Of a stretch of 64,000 nucleotides of DNA, positions 50,975 to 59,932 are shown piece after piece; position 1 is the stretch's first letter; the number at the start of each line of letters is the position of its first letter. The translations under genes were made by a program, and so were the position numbers. This DNA comes from Azorinus chamasolen. Taxonomy: Eukaryota; Mollusca; Bivalvia; Cardiida; Solecurtidae. The notes under the pieces are model-generated. The model worked only from the letters and a program-made list of their open reading frames with translations. It was not told where the DNA came from and did not search any database. Location: assembly GCA_963576725.1 (NCBI GenBank), contig OY755240.1:19679743-19743742 (forward strand). Direction: 5' to 3'.

Positions 50975-51223
50975 TAACCCTTTACTCCATGAATATTCAT
51001 GTACGAAATAATTACGTCATGAATATCAATTAGATCAATTTGTTATAATAGCACATGGACACAGGGACATTTGGCCATAGCAGAAACTGTGAAATCAGAT
51101 CTATATTATTTCATAAGCAAACAGAGCAGACCCTGATCAGACGGCTCCTATAGGAGCCGTCTGATCTGGGTCTACTCTGTTTGCAAAGGCACAGAAAGGC
51201 GTATTTATGGAGTAAAGAATTAA
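50975..51223 (+). mobile_element. A-type TTAA MITE, reference copy
   Basis: 249 bp, TTAACCCTTTACTCCATGAA to TTATGGAGTAAAGAATTAA, with the CATGAATATTCATG palindrome by the left end. Hairpin 51117-51184, 68 bp: GCAAACAGAGCAGACCCTGA...CTCCTATAGGAG...GATCTGGGTCTACTCTG. Arm positions 11 (C-A) and 18 (T-T) do not pair. Confidence 0.95.
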
Positions 51224-51275
51224 GCAAATACCTGTGTTAAACAGAAGACATACTGTAGATGATCTCAGTACAACA

Positions 51276-51510
51276 TTAACCCTTTACTCCATTAATACGC
51301 CTTTGCAAACAGAGTAGATCCAGATCAGACGGCTCCTGTAGGAGCCGTCTGATCAGGGTCTGCTCTGTTTGCTTATATTATGATATAATATAAATATGAT
51401 TCTACAGTTTCTGTCATGGACAAAAGTTGTGTGCTATTAAAACAATTTATCTAATTGGTATTCATGATACCATTATTTCACACAAGAATATTCATGGAAG
51501 AAAGGATTAA
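51276..51510 (-). mobile_element. A-type TTAA MITE, complete, inverted to its neighbour
   Basis: 235 bp, TTAACCCTTTACTCCATTAA to ATTCATGGAAGAAAGGATTAA. Hairpin GAGTAGATCCAGATCAGACG, CTCCTGTAGGAG, GATCAGGGTCTGCTC. It forms an inverted pair with 50975-51223, 52 bp apart. Confidence 0.9.
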
Positions 51511-51870
51511 CCACTTAACTTCCATATTTATTAGGTGATCTCGTTTAAATTGGAATTTAAATTGCATCCGGCTTTCATGCATAAGAGTCCTGCAAAAGAA
51601 ATCTGCTTGTGACAATAATTGACATTGATTGGTCTGGCAAAACTTGCACGTCCTGATCATAGGTCTGCTTAAAGGAACCCTCTGGTCTGGGTCTACCCTG
51701 TTTGCATATTCCCAATGCATGGGATCACGGGTGTTAATGGATTCAATAAAACAAAAACGTTCTGACAGGAACTACAGGTCAAATGTTACGTATGGCACAC
51801 AACGACCATAACTATTTCAGGATTCCTAAGTGTGGTTATGACTACATTAACTTGAATTCTGAAATGATAA
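51511..51870. other. Weak K/J-like remnant, otherwise featureless
   Basis: GGTCTGCTTAAAGGAACCCT...GGTCTGGGTCTACCCTGTTT (51661-51705) and CCAATGCATGGGATCACGGG recall a decayed K-type hairpin and end. No complete element. Confidence 0.4.
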
Positions 51871-52158
51871 TTAACCCTTCCCTTCATAGAGACGCCTTCA
51901 ACACATTACCTCATAGGTTATATTTAGACCCAACCCATTTGTATGCATCTGCCGAAAAGGAGCATTTGCTAGGGAAAAGGAATTTGTTTTTAGAATTGTG
52001 TAGTTTTGAAACCATTGTGAGCAAATGCTCTATTTATCACAATGGTTTCAAAATGTGACTTTAACAGAGGCGCCATACGTAGGAGCTGTCCTATCAGGGT
52101 CTGCTATGTGTGCTAATGTTGTAGATATGATGTTGCATTGTCATTGGAAATCAATCTA
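51871..52158 (-). mobile_element. A-type MITE broken by a one-armed B
   Basis: TTAACCCTTCCCTTCATAGA (A left end); B-type sequence 51898-52066 (ACATTACCTCATAGG to GACTTTAACAGAGGCG) whose left hairpin arm is deleted (ACCATTGTGAGCAAATGCTC); then A right arm GAGCTGTCCTATCAGGGTCT and body to 52158. Confidence 0.7.
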
Positions 52159-52362
52159 CAGTAAAACCTCTCCATAACGGCCACTAAATTACATCACATA
52201 GTTTGTGTTAAATGCATGTGGTTGTTTAAAGCAAGGTGAAAGTGGAACAGAACGTTCCTGTAGGAGTGTTCTGTTTTACTTTCACCTTGCTTTAAGCAGC
52301 CACATGCCCTAAATACCAACTAATTAACGTAATTTAGTGGCCGGTATAGAAAGGTTTTACTG
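52159..52362. mobile_element. F1 pogo-type MITE, complete
   Basis: TA, CAGTAAAACCTCTCCATAAC to GGTATAGAAAGGTTTTACTG, TA. Palindrome centre TTCCTGTAGGAG. It stands at the TA after AATC of the preceding A body. A different pogo-like end (CAGTAAAACTTCAGCAACCC) lies alone at 52515. Confidence 0.9.
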
Positions 52363-52626
52363 TAATTGATTTGAACATTCCATACAAGACGTAAATCAAT
52401 TACTATGCATGTGTTGTAGAAGGCTGAGTTTGCATGAAGATTCAATGACTAAAGGGTTGACTTAATGATAAAGCCTGAATAATGTCGCTAGTATGCAGAG
52501 AATTGTAACAAAATACAGTAAAACTTCAGCAACCCGAAACCTCGTTAACCAGAAAGCTAACCCGAGCGTTTATTACAGAAGAATGATCAAGTTTTGAGAC
52601 AGATGCCTACATAATTAATGGTATTA

Positions 52627-52838
52627 CAGTAAAACCTCTCTATAACGGCCACTAAATTACCTGAAGTATTTTGTGTTAGAGACAGGTGGCTGCTTAAAGC
52701 AATGTGAAAGTAAAACAGAACGCTCCTACAGGAGCGTTCTGTTTCACTTTCACCTTGCTTTAAGCAGCCACCTGTCCTAGATAACAACTATTTAACACAA
52801 TTCAGTGGCCGTTATAGAGAGGTTAAAAACTTTTACTG
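52627..52838. mobile_element. F1 pogo-type MITE
   Basis: TA, CAGTAAAACCTCTCTATAAC to GAGAGGTTAAAAACTTTTACTG, TA. Centre CTCCTACAGGAG. A few extra bases lie before the right end. An F3-type half core follows at 52857-52965. Confidence 0.9.
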
Positions 52839-52993
52839 TATAACCATTGCATATGGCAGGATGAATGCCATTCACAAAGGGCCACTTTCTGCAAGCCTTT
52901 CACTCTGCATTAAGCTGCCACCTGTCCTAGAGACCGATAATGATATACCTTATTTAAGTGTTCGGAATATCGAGATTTTATTTAATGAATATA

Positions 52994-53418
52994 CTACAGA
53001 ATATGTTTTAAGTAGTCATTCCAAAATGAGTATATGAGGCAGGTGGTAGCTTGATGTAGGTAAAAAGTAATGCAGAAAGCTCCTATATGAGCTCTCTGTA
53101 TTGCGTTTACTTTTGTCATGTTTTAAGCAGCCACCTGCTTTTTAAGACTCCTATGTCCAATTAATAAATGACCGCTTAACCAATTACCTCATAGGCTATT
53201 TATAGATACAACCTCTTTGAATAAATCTACCGAAAAGGAGCATTAACTAATGAAAAGGAACATTTTAGAACTTTGTAGTTTGAAACCGTTGTGATAAATA
53301 GAGCATTTGCTCCTATAGGAGCAAATGCTCTATTTATCACAATGGTTTCACAAAGTGACTTTTACGGAGTGGTCAAAAGTCGTCAATATGAGGGAAAGGG
53401 TTAAGACAGGTTCTACTG
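52994..53418. mobile_element. F6 pogo-type MITE with nested B
   Basis: CTACAGAATATGTTTTAAGT at the left, GACAGGTTCTACTG then TA at the right. Core GTAATGCAGAAAGCTCCTAT with mismatches. B is inserted at GACCGCTTAAGACAGG. Confidence 0.8.
53176..53404 (+). mobile_element. B-type TTAA MITE nested in F6
   Basis: 229 bp, TTAACCAATTACCTCATAGG to ATGAGGGAAAGGGTTAA, clean TTAA duplication. Stem TAGAGCATTTGCTCC, CTATAG centre, perfect complement. Confidence 0.95.
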
Positions 53419-53491
53419 TATATCAAACGTCACGCATGCTTGGAGAATCATTACTGTTATAAGTCACATTCCTCACGAGGTTTTGTATGGT

Positions 53492-53731
53492 TTAACACTT
53501 TCCCTGTTGAATATTCATGAAAGAAATATTGACACCATGAATATTTATTAGCTGAATCTTTATAATGGTATATGGACTTGATTCTATTGGGTTGGAAGAA
53601 ACTGCAGGGTGAGATCTATTATAAATTCATAAACAAACAGAGTTGACCATGATCAGACGGCTACAGGACTCCTAGTATGGCTTTTCTGTTGCAAGGGCGT
53701 GCAAATGCGTTTATATGAAGGAAAGCGTTAA
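53492..53731 (+). mobile_element. A-type TTAA MITE, hairpin decayed
   Basis: TTAACACTTTCCCTGTTGAA to TATGAAGGAAAGCGTTAA. Hairpin reduced to GATCAGACGGCTACAGGACT without a matching right arm. Confidence 0.8.
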
Positions 53732-53868
53732 TTTACTAAACATGGATACAATGTGTCTAAATCGGTCATTAAGACATTTTTGTGATGTTTATCAGCGTAA
53801 ATGACGATGCAGTAAGGGTCGCGCTTATTATAAGTCAAATGTTGGATTTTTAAAACAGGGGGTATAAC

Positions 53869-55134
53869 TTAACACTTCGCTTGCTATTCACGTCAATATA
53901 CCTACCTGTAAATAGTGAAGACCCAGATGAGACAGCCCCTGCAGGATTAATCCTTCGCTTGCTATTCACGTCAATATACCCACCTGTAAATAGTGAAGAT
54001 CCAGATGAGATAGCTCCTGCAGGATTAACCCTTCGCTTGCTATTTACGTCAATATACCTACCTGTAAATAGTGAAGATCCAGATAGAACAGCTCCTGCAG
54101 GATTAACCCTTTGCTTACTATTTACGTCAATATACCTATCTGTAAATAGTGAAGATCCAGATGAGACAGCTCCTGCTTGATTAACCCTTCGCTTGCTATT
54201 TACGTCAATATACCTACCTGTAAATAGTGAAGATCCAGATGAGACAGCTCCTGCAGGATGTACCATTCGCTTGCTATTCGCGTCAATATACATACCTGTA
54301 AATAGTGAAGATCCAGATGAGACAGCTCCTGCAGGATTAACCCTTGGCTTGCTATTAACGTCAATATACCTACCTGTAAATAGTGAAGATCTAGATGAGA
54401 CATCTCCTGCAGGATTAACCCTTGGCTTGCTATTCACGTCAATATACCTACCTGTAAATAGTGAAGACCCAGATGAGACAGCTCCTGCAGGATTAACCCT
54501 TGGCTTGCTATTCACGTCAATATACCTACCTGTAAATAGTGAAGACCCAGATGAGACAGCCCCTGCAGGATTAACCCTTCGCTTGCTATTCACGTCAATA
54601 TACCTACCTGTAAATAGTGAAGATCCAGATGAGACAGCTCCTGCAGGAATAACCTTTCGCTTACTATTCACGTCAATATACCTACCTGTAAATAGTGAAG
54701 ACCCAGATGAGACAGCTCCTGCAGGATTAACCCTTCGCTTGCTATTCACGTCAATATACCTACCTGTAAATAGTGAAGACCCAGATGAGACAGCTCCTGT
54801 AGGATTAACCCTTCGCTTGCTATTCACGTCAATATACCTACCTGTAAATAGTGAAGACCCAGATGAGACAGCTCCTGTAGGATTAACCCTTCGCTTGCTA
54901 TTCACGTCAATATACCTACCTGTAAATAGTGAAGATCTAGATGAGACAGCTCCTGCAGGAGCTGTCTCATCAGGGTCTGCACTATTTACAAATTGATTGT
55001 GCAACCAGTACACTCCACAGCAGTGATTGCACGGCGAAATACTTGTACACAGTGAAGATATATGTAATTATACAACAGGGCGTGGATAAAGAAGAAGAAA
55101 TGATTGTTTTAAAATTCAGCAAGAGAAGGGTTAA
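53869..55134 (+). mobile_element. E-type TTAA MITE expanded by an internal tandem array
   Basis: TTAACACTTCGCTTGC to GCAAGAGAAGGGTTAA with TTAA at both ends. The right half (hairpin right arm GAGCTGTCTCATCAGGGTCT, then the E body to 55134) is the same as in the 250-bp copies. The left end plus left arm is repeated 14 times, so the element is 1266 bp, about 13 x 78 longer than normal. Confidence 0.95.
53878..54969. repeat. 78-bp x 14 tandem array
   Basis: CGCTTGCTATTCACG (or a near match) starts at 53878, 53956, 54034 and so on every 78 bp to 54892, with no length change. Each unit is ACGTCAATATACCTACCTG, TAAATAGTGAAGACCCAGAT, GAGACAGCTCCTGCAGGA, TTAACCCTT. As 78 bp is 26 codons, a 387-codon minus frame and 99- and 267-codon plus frames stay open; no start context, domain or host-gene link supports them as genes. 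Confidence 0.95.
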
Positions 55135-55189
55135 TGCAAAACAAACGTGATACAAACGTAAGACCCTCAATAAGTCCTGCTAAGACCTG

Positions 55190-55480
55190 ATATCAAGTCA
55201 AATAGTCTCTGATCAGATGCCAACCTCATAGACCTTTGTGGGTTCAGCAAACAGGGCAGATCCAGATCAGAGGGGTCTTTGAAGAGCCCTCTTGTCTGAG
55301 TCTACACTGTTTGTCTATGCCCTTTTTAACGGACACTGGTCACTATAATGGGTATAAAAACATAATTTGCTTGAATTTATATGTTTGTGCAAGAAACATA
55401 TTGCCGATGTGACATTTAGACCCTGGTAAGAGGGGTCCTTCAGGTGTCCTTTTATCTAGGTCTAAACTGTTTGCATGTGT
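55190..55480. mobile_element. Two J/M-type hairpin remnants
   Basis: 55245-55315: GCAAACAGGGCAGATCCAGA, GGGGTCTTTGAAGAGCCC, GTCTGAGTCTACACTGT. 55408-55475: TTTAGACCCTGGTAAGAGGG...CTTTTATCTAGGTCTAAACT. Ends are not recognisable. Confidence 0.6.
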
Positions 55481-55692
55481 CAGGTGTTAGGGACACTTGG
55501 CAGGCACAGAGTGGTCAGTGCATGCTTATGTTTCACACATGTAATAGTGAACTGTGGAACGAATTGTATTGTTTCATTCTCATTCAAGTCAGAGAGGCAA
55601 TTCTTACGAGTCACCTAAGCTTTCGCAAATACGTATACATATACAATAAAGTTTAAAAAAGCCACCACTCGATTTATACCACTCATTTTTTT

Positions 55693-55943
55693 TTAACCCT
55701 TTCCCTGTTCTATGTTTATTTCAAATTTCAATACCTACTGAATATTCATGGCCAAAACAGTTATAAAGAAATATGTCAGATGGAACATTGTAGCTATTTT
55801 AGAAAGTACAGAAATAGATCTATCAAATTCCATAAGCAAACAGAGCAGACCCTGATCAGACGGCTCCTATAGGAGCCGTTTGATCTGGGTCTACTCTGTT
55901 TGCAAATGCGTGAAAACACGTTAATATGAAGGAAAAGGTTTAC
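55693..55943 (+). mobile_element. L-type (A-related) TTAA MITE
   Basis: 251 bp, TTAACCCTTTCCCTGTTCTA to GAAGGAAAAGGTTTA. Hairpin GCAGACCCTGATCAGACGGC, CTCCTATAGGAG, GTTTGATCTGGGTCTACTC. The right TTAA is mutated. Confidence 0.85.
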
Positions 55944-55965
55944 ATAATTATGGATCTCTGTAAAA

Positions 55966-56100
55966 GCGGATGGTTGCTGAATGCAGCGTAGAAGTATAGG
56001 AGCTTTCTGAATAACCTTTGCCCTGCCTTATGCTACAACATATTTTAAAGCTCTAAAATTAGGCTTTCTTTTGCGTGGTCGTATTAACGTGACGTTACTG
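55966..56100. mobile_element. F2-like remnant
   Basis: GGATGGTTGCTGAATGCAGC, TATAGGAGCTTTCTGAATAA, then TGGTCGTATTAACGTGACGT. The left inner arm is lost. Confidence 0.5.
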
Positions 56101-56183
56101 AACATATCCTATAATGCACAGATTTAGATTTCCAACATGCATATACAAATGTACACGGACTTTGCCTGATAATATTAGCTATA

Positions 56184-56408
56184 TTAACCCATAACCTCAT
56201 AGAGATAAATTTCACGCATTTGCAAACAGTGTAGATCCAGATCAGACTACAGTTGTAGAAAGCCACCTGGTCAGGTTATGCTCTGTTCGTCTATAAAATG
56301 ATATAATTCTTCAGATTTCTTTCATGGACAAAAGTGCTCTTGTTCATTAAAAGTCTAATATATAAAAATCATACAGCATTATTTCTTCAGGATGTTCATT
56401 AGTAAATG
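56184..56408 (-). mobile_element. A-type TTAA MITE, decayed
   Basis: TTAACCCATAACCTCATAGA; arm GCAAACAGTGTAGATCCAGA; body TTTCATGGACAAAAGTGCTC to AGTAAATGGTAAA. Hairpin tip replaced by CTACAGTTGTAGAAAGCC. Confidence 0.7.
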
Positions 56409-56771
56409 GTAAAATTTGAAAGGCTTCTATTTTCTTTTTTGTGGTGATGGTGGGTTCTGGAGTGTTTATGTTGTGTGTGGTGATTACTGTTTTACTGAGT
56501 GGGGTAGAGAACACTTAAAAAGTTTTGAGTGTGGCGATTTAATTAGTGTGCACTTTCTGATTATGGAAACAAGCTTTACGCTTCCTGTAGGAGTGCTGAT
56601 AATGCAAACCACAGGCAACAGGAATACATCAGCATTACACATAAATATATACAACAGTAGTCATGGTTATGAGCAAGCAAGTACATAAAGCAGTAAAACA
56701 CATCAACAGCTAGTGCTTTATTAATAAATATGTATAATGTATTTATAAACTTGCTTTCTATTTGAAATAAA
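56409..56771. other. No recognisable feature
   Basis: A 90-codon frame (56416-56688) is rich in aromatic residues and has no domain. GTAGGAGTGCTGATAATGC recalls an F4 arm but no element ends are seen. Confidence 0.35.
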
Positions 56772-56943
56772 AAGAGAGATAGAGAGAGAGAGATCGAGAG
56801 AGAGGGAGAGAGAGAGAGAGTGAGAGAGACAGAGACAGAGAGAGAGAGAGAGAGTGAGAGAGAGAGAGAGAGAGAAACAGAGAGACGGAAACAGAGACAC
56901 AGAGAGACGGAGACAGAGAGAGACAGAGATAGACAGACAGAGG

Positions 56944-56989
<46 letters not shown>
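56772..56989. repeat. (GA)n microsatellite with GACA interruptions
   Basis: About 218 bp of GAGA and ACAGAGAGA words. The Arg/Glu-rich frame is an artefact. Confidence 0.95.
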
Positions 56990-56991
<2 letters not shown>

Positions 56992-57099
56992 TCAGACTCG
57001 CCGTGAACTAAAAGGGATTGGTAACAAACTTATAGAAAACAAACCAGTGTACGTACTATACGTATATTCATGAGTATTTATAGTTCATGTACCAATTTG

Positions 57100-57470
57100 T
57101 TTCTTAAAATGTTTTACCAATCCCCATGCGTACAATAACATTAGCCGAATTGCGTCTTTTCTGTTTGAATCCCACTTTACTATTCAATTTGGTATTTCCG
57201 CCATAACCACACGCTTTCGTTGTAAAAACGATGAATCTGCGTAACTTATGCAAACGGCCTTGGTCCAGCAGAGACGCTGAGAGGCACGGCGTTTCATCAG
57301 GATCCAAGCTGTTTGATGCAGAAAACTGAAGAAAATTAATTAGATAACGAAATTGTAGCAGACGGAAACTTTCGCAGACGACAATCGATGACACTACGCT
57401 TCGGACGAGTCCGTGATTGCCTTTGGAAACAGTGTGTGGATCCAGATGAATTATAAGTTCATCATATCGC
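57100..57470. mobile_element. C2-like MITE, decayed
   Basis: Hairpin GGCCTTGGTCCAGCAGAGAC...GTTTCATCAGGATCCAAGCT (57253-57312), then body GTAGCAGACGGAAACTTTCG and CAGACGACAATCG as in C2 at 63032. A second arm fragment GTGTGGATCCAGATGAA follows at 57433. Ends lost. Confidence 0.6.
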
Positions 57471-57564
57471 TCTGAATACGATTTTAGAAATGATTTGAAA
57501 AAGGTTTTATTACTAAAAAAAATCAATTTTTAAACATTTTCTATCGACGTTTTCCTGTAATATT

Positions 57565-57868
57565 TTAACCCGTTCGGCGCCAATTTCAAATTGTCGTCTG
57601 CAATCCATTGTTGTTAAACCATTTGGTACAATAAGATAGATAGATAGATAGATGCTTTTTTGACACAAACTTTACAGTTTCTGGTCATAATAAGGAAATG
57701 AGATAATTAAATGCAAATTTCAAAGGAATAAAGCACAGCTATAGAAATAGATATTGAGATAAAAAGTGAAGTCCCTGATCAGACGCCGCCTTGAACAGAC
57801 GGCGTCTGATCTGGGACTGCACTATTTGTCGTGGTGCATTTATGCGACATTGGCGGTGAAAGGGTTAA
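57565..57868 (+). mobile_element. D-type TTAA MITE with GATA-bearing insertion
   Basis: 304 bp, TTAACCCGTTCGGCGCC to TTGGCGGTGAAAGGGTTAA. About 60 extra bp with (GATA)n and TTTACAGTTTCTGGTCATA (57628-57688) separate the left body. The hairpin CTGATCAGACGCCGCCTTGA is normal. Confidence 0.85.
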
Positions 57869-57870
57869 TG

Positions 57871-58119
57871 AACCATTTACTCCATGAGTGTTCATGTAGG
57901 AAATACTATCATCATGAATATGAATTAGATTAATTGCTATAATAGCAAATAGACACAGGAGCTTTTGGCCATGGCAAAAACTGTAGATTCATTATTAAAT
58001 TATGTCACAAGCAAACAGAGCAGGTCCTGATCAGCCGGCTCCTATAGGCACCATCTGATCTTGGTCTACTCTTTTTGCCAATGCGTAGGAAATACGTATT
58101 TATGGAGAAAAGGGTTTAA
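57871..58119 (+). mobile_element. A-type MITE abutting D
   Basis: AACCATTTACTCCATGAGTG to TATGGAGAAAAGGGTTTAA. It follows the D right TTAA by only 2-3 bases. Hairpin CAGGTCCTGATCAGCCGGCT, CTATAG, mismatched right arm. Confidence 0.8.
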
Positions 58120-58447
58120 ATTTCATTCACACTTTTTTCAGAAAGTCGCTACTATATTCTCTTAAGTCCAAGAAGTAAGCCTCTCCTCTTACGGTCGCGA
58201 TAGAGAGTGTTTCTGAATAAGTATGTACTAATATTCGAAATCATTGACGATTATTATTCTTAAGTTTCCTTTTCAAATACAGCAATAATGTGTCACCTTT
58301 TTTTTTGATCCTGCTACGATGGAATCAACATCTATTGGAACGGTTTGCAAAAGTTCCCACGAGTTGCCGAAACCGACATTTTCGCTTATTTATACATGTA
58401 CATACATTGTAAGAATCAATAGCTCGTTTAGTTAAAGTGCATTGTTC
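58120..58447. other. No recognisable feature
   Basis: No repeat ends or coding evidence. Confidence 0.4.
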
Positions 58448-58812
58448 TTAACCTTTAAAGTGCAGTACACGAGTCACTATTGTCTTTTGCAAACAGTGTA
58501 GACCCAGATGAGAGGGCTCCTAGAGGAGTCCTCTCACCAGGGCTTGCACTACAGTAAACCCTCTCTAAATTACATCAAGTAATTTGTGTTAAAGGCAGGT
58601 GGATCGTTCTGTTTTACTTTCACCTTGCTTTAATCAGCAACCTGCTCTAAGAACCAAATAATTAACACAATTCAGTGTCCGTTATAGAGAGGTTTTACTG
58701 TATATGTCATGTTACATTTTACTTTAGAAACATCTCTTATTGTTCACCATTAGCTTGACTTGTTTTGAATTTTGGAACAGTCCATTTGAAAATTCAGTAT
58801 TGTAAGGATTAA
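58448..58812. mobile_element. J-type TTAA MITE with nested F1
   Basis: TTAACCTTTAAAGTGCAGTA to CAGTATTGTAAGGATTAA. Hairpin GTGTAGACCCAGATGAGAGG, CTCCTAGAGGAG, CCTCTCACCAGGGCTTGCAC, then F1 at TA, then TATGTCATGTTACATTTTAC. Confidence 0.85.
58552..58700. mobile_element. F1 pogo-type MITE, left arm deleted, nested in J
   Basis: TA, CAGTAAACCCTCTCTAAATT to ATAGAGAGGTTTTACTG, TA. 149 bp: AAGGCAGGTGG joins directly to ATCGTTCTGTTTTACTTTCA, so the left hairpin arm is gone. Confidence 0.9.
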
Positions 58813-58849
58813 AGTTTATTCCGATGTACAACTGTTATCTGATGAAGTC

Positions 58850-59165
58850 ACCGGTCTGTTGTAGCAGCTCTTATGTCCGGTTTGTTCAAGAGTCTGAGAA
58901 ATTAAAAACAAAATGTCTGCCTAAGTTTTGGATCTGGTGACATTTTGACTGCCTCCAATTCGATCATGCTGAGATACCGATTGTATACAGATGAGACGCC
59001 GTGTTACTCGGAGTTACTCGGTGTTACTCGGTGTCACTCGGTGTTACTCGGTGTTTCTCGGCGTTAGTCGGCGTTATTTGGTGTTACTCGGCGTTAGTCG
59101 GTGCTACTCGGTGTTACTCGGCGTTGTTCGGTGTTACTCGGTGTTACTCGGCGTCTCATCTGGAT
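58850..59165 (-). mobile_element. C3-type MITE with expanded loop
   Basis: Arms GATGAGACGCC and GGCGTCTCATCTGGAT are separated by a decamer array in place of the usual GAGTTACTC loop. Left body TCCGGTTTGTTCAAGAGTCT. Ends decayed. Confidence 0.75.
59001..59150 (+). repeat. (GTGTTACTCG)15 decamer array
   Basis: Fifteen exact-length 10-bp units, consensus GTGTTACTCG with G/C and T/A variants at a few positions (GCGTTAGTCG, GTGTTTCTCG). It grew from the hairpin loop word GTTACTCGGC of a C3 MITE. Confidence 0.95.
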
Positions 59166-59219
59166 TAGAGTCATTTGACAACTTCATCCATTGTGTTAAC
59201 CCTTTCAGCCCGTCAGTGT

Positions 59220-59432
59220 TTAACCCTTTACCTCATAGCCTACTTTTAGATCCAACCTTTTTGAATGAATCTACCGAAAAGGAGCATTTACTATAGAAAA
59301 GGAAACTTTTAGAATTGTGAAGTTTTTAAATCATTGTGACAAATAGAGCATTTGCTCCTATGGAGCAAATGCTCTATTTATCACAATGGTTTCAAAAAGG
59401 ACTTTTACAAAGGCGTCAAAAGGCGTCAGTAT
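59220..59432 (+). mobile_element. B-type TTAA MITE, right end lost
   Basis: TTAACCCTTTACCTCATAGC; hairpin GAGCATTTGCTCCTATGGAG; body to AGGCGTCAAAAGGCGTCAGT, then M-type sequence. Confidence 0.85.
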
Positions 59433-59710
59433 GATTTATCAGAGTGAAAAAGTCCATTAATCTGCATTTAACTATAGAGTCCACTCAGTATGAAAGGGTA
59501 ACCATTTACTTTTTCATCCCTGAATTGTCAGAGTGGAATGGCCCATTAGTGTTTAACTGCAGAGTCCATTCAGTATAAAATGGACGGACCTGCTTGAGGA
59601 CTTTGAAAGGAAAAAAGGTGTAGACTGTGATGAGAGGGCTCCTCTAGGAGCCCTCTTATCTGGGTCTACACTGTTTGCAAATAAAAATGCATAATTATCC
59701 CCGTATTAAC
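59433..59710. mobile_element. M-type MITE and a partial second copy
   Basis: TTTATCAGAGTG...GAGTCCACTCAGTATGAAAG (59436-59500) and CTGAATTGTCAGAGTGGAAT...GAGTCCATTCAGTATAAAA (59521-59580) are two left bodies in tandem. One hairpin follows: GTGTAGACTGTGATGAGAGG, GCTCCTCTAGGAGC, CTTATCTGGGTCTACAC. Confidence 0.7.
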
Positions 59711-59759
59711 TGGCCTAAACTCTTAGCCTCCTTGAACACATTGAAGTCCTGCTCATACT

Positions 59760-59917
59760 GTATTTTACAGCGACTTATTTTGTTCTTGCCTTTGAGAAAC
59801 AACAGACCGAGTACCAAACAGTATGGATTCTAATGAGTAGCCGAGTTACTCGGCGTCTCATCTGGATTCAAGTTCTTTGCAAATGCGAGTCAGGTCAAAC
59901 GTAGTATGAGAAGGGTT
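59760..59917 (-). mobile_element. C3-type MITE, partial
   Basis: CCTTTGAGAAACAACAGACC, hairpin CAGTATGGATTCTAATGAGT...CTCATCTGGATTCAAGT, right end GTATGAGAAGGGTTATT. Confidence 0.65.
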
Positions 59918-59932
59918 ATTTCTTTCCCTCAT

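Noticed and set aside
53878..54969. Regular repeats resembling a CRISPR array
   Set aside because: The 78-bp units are contiguous with no unique spacers, and the DNA is animal; the same holds for the 75/76-bp array at 13.9 kb and the 48-bp array at 33.2 kb.
53850..55013. 387-codon open frame (minus) and 267-codon frame (plus) as protein genes
   Set aside because: They are translations of a 78-bp tandem array within an E MITE. The unit is divisible by three, both strands are open, and no domain or gene signals are present.
56820..57011. Arg/Glu-rich 63-codon frame
   Set aside because: Translation of a (GA)n microsatellite.
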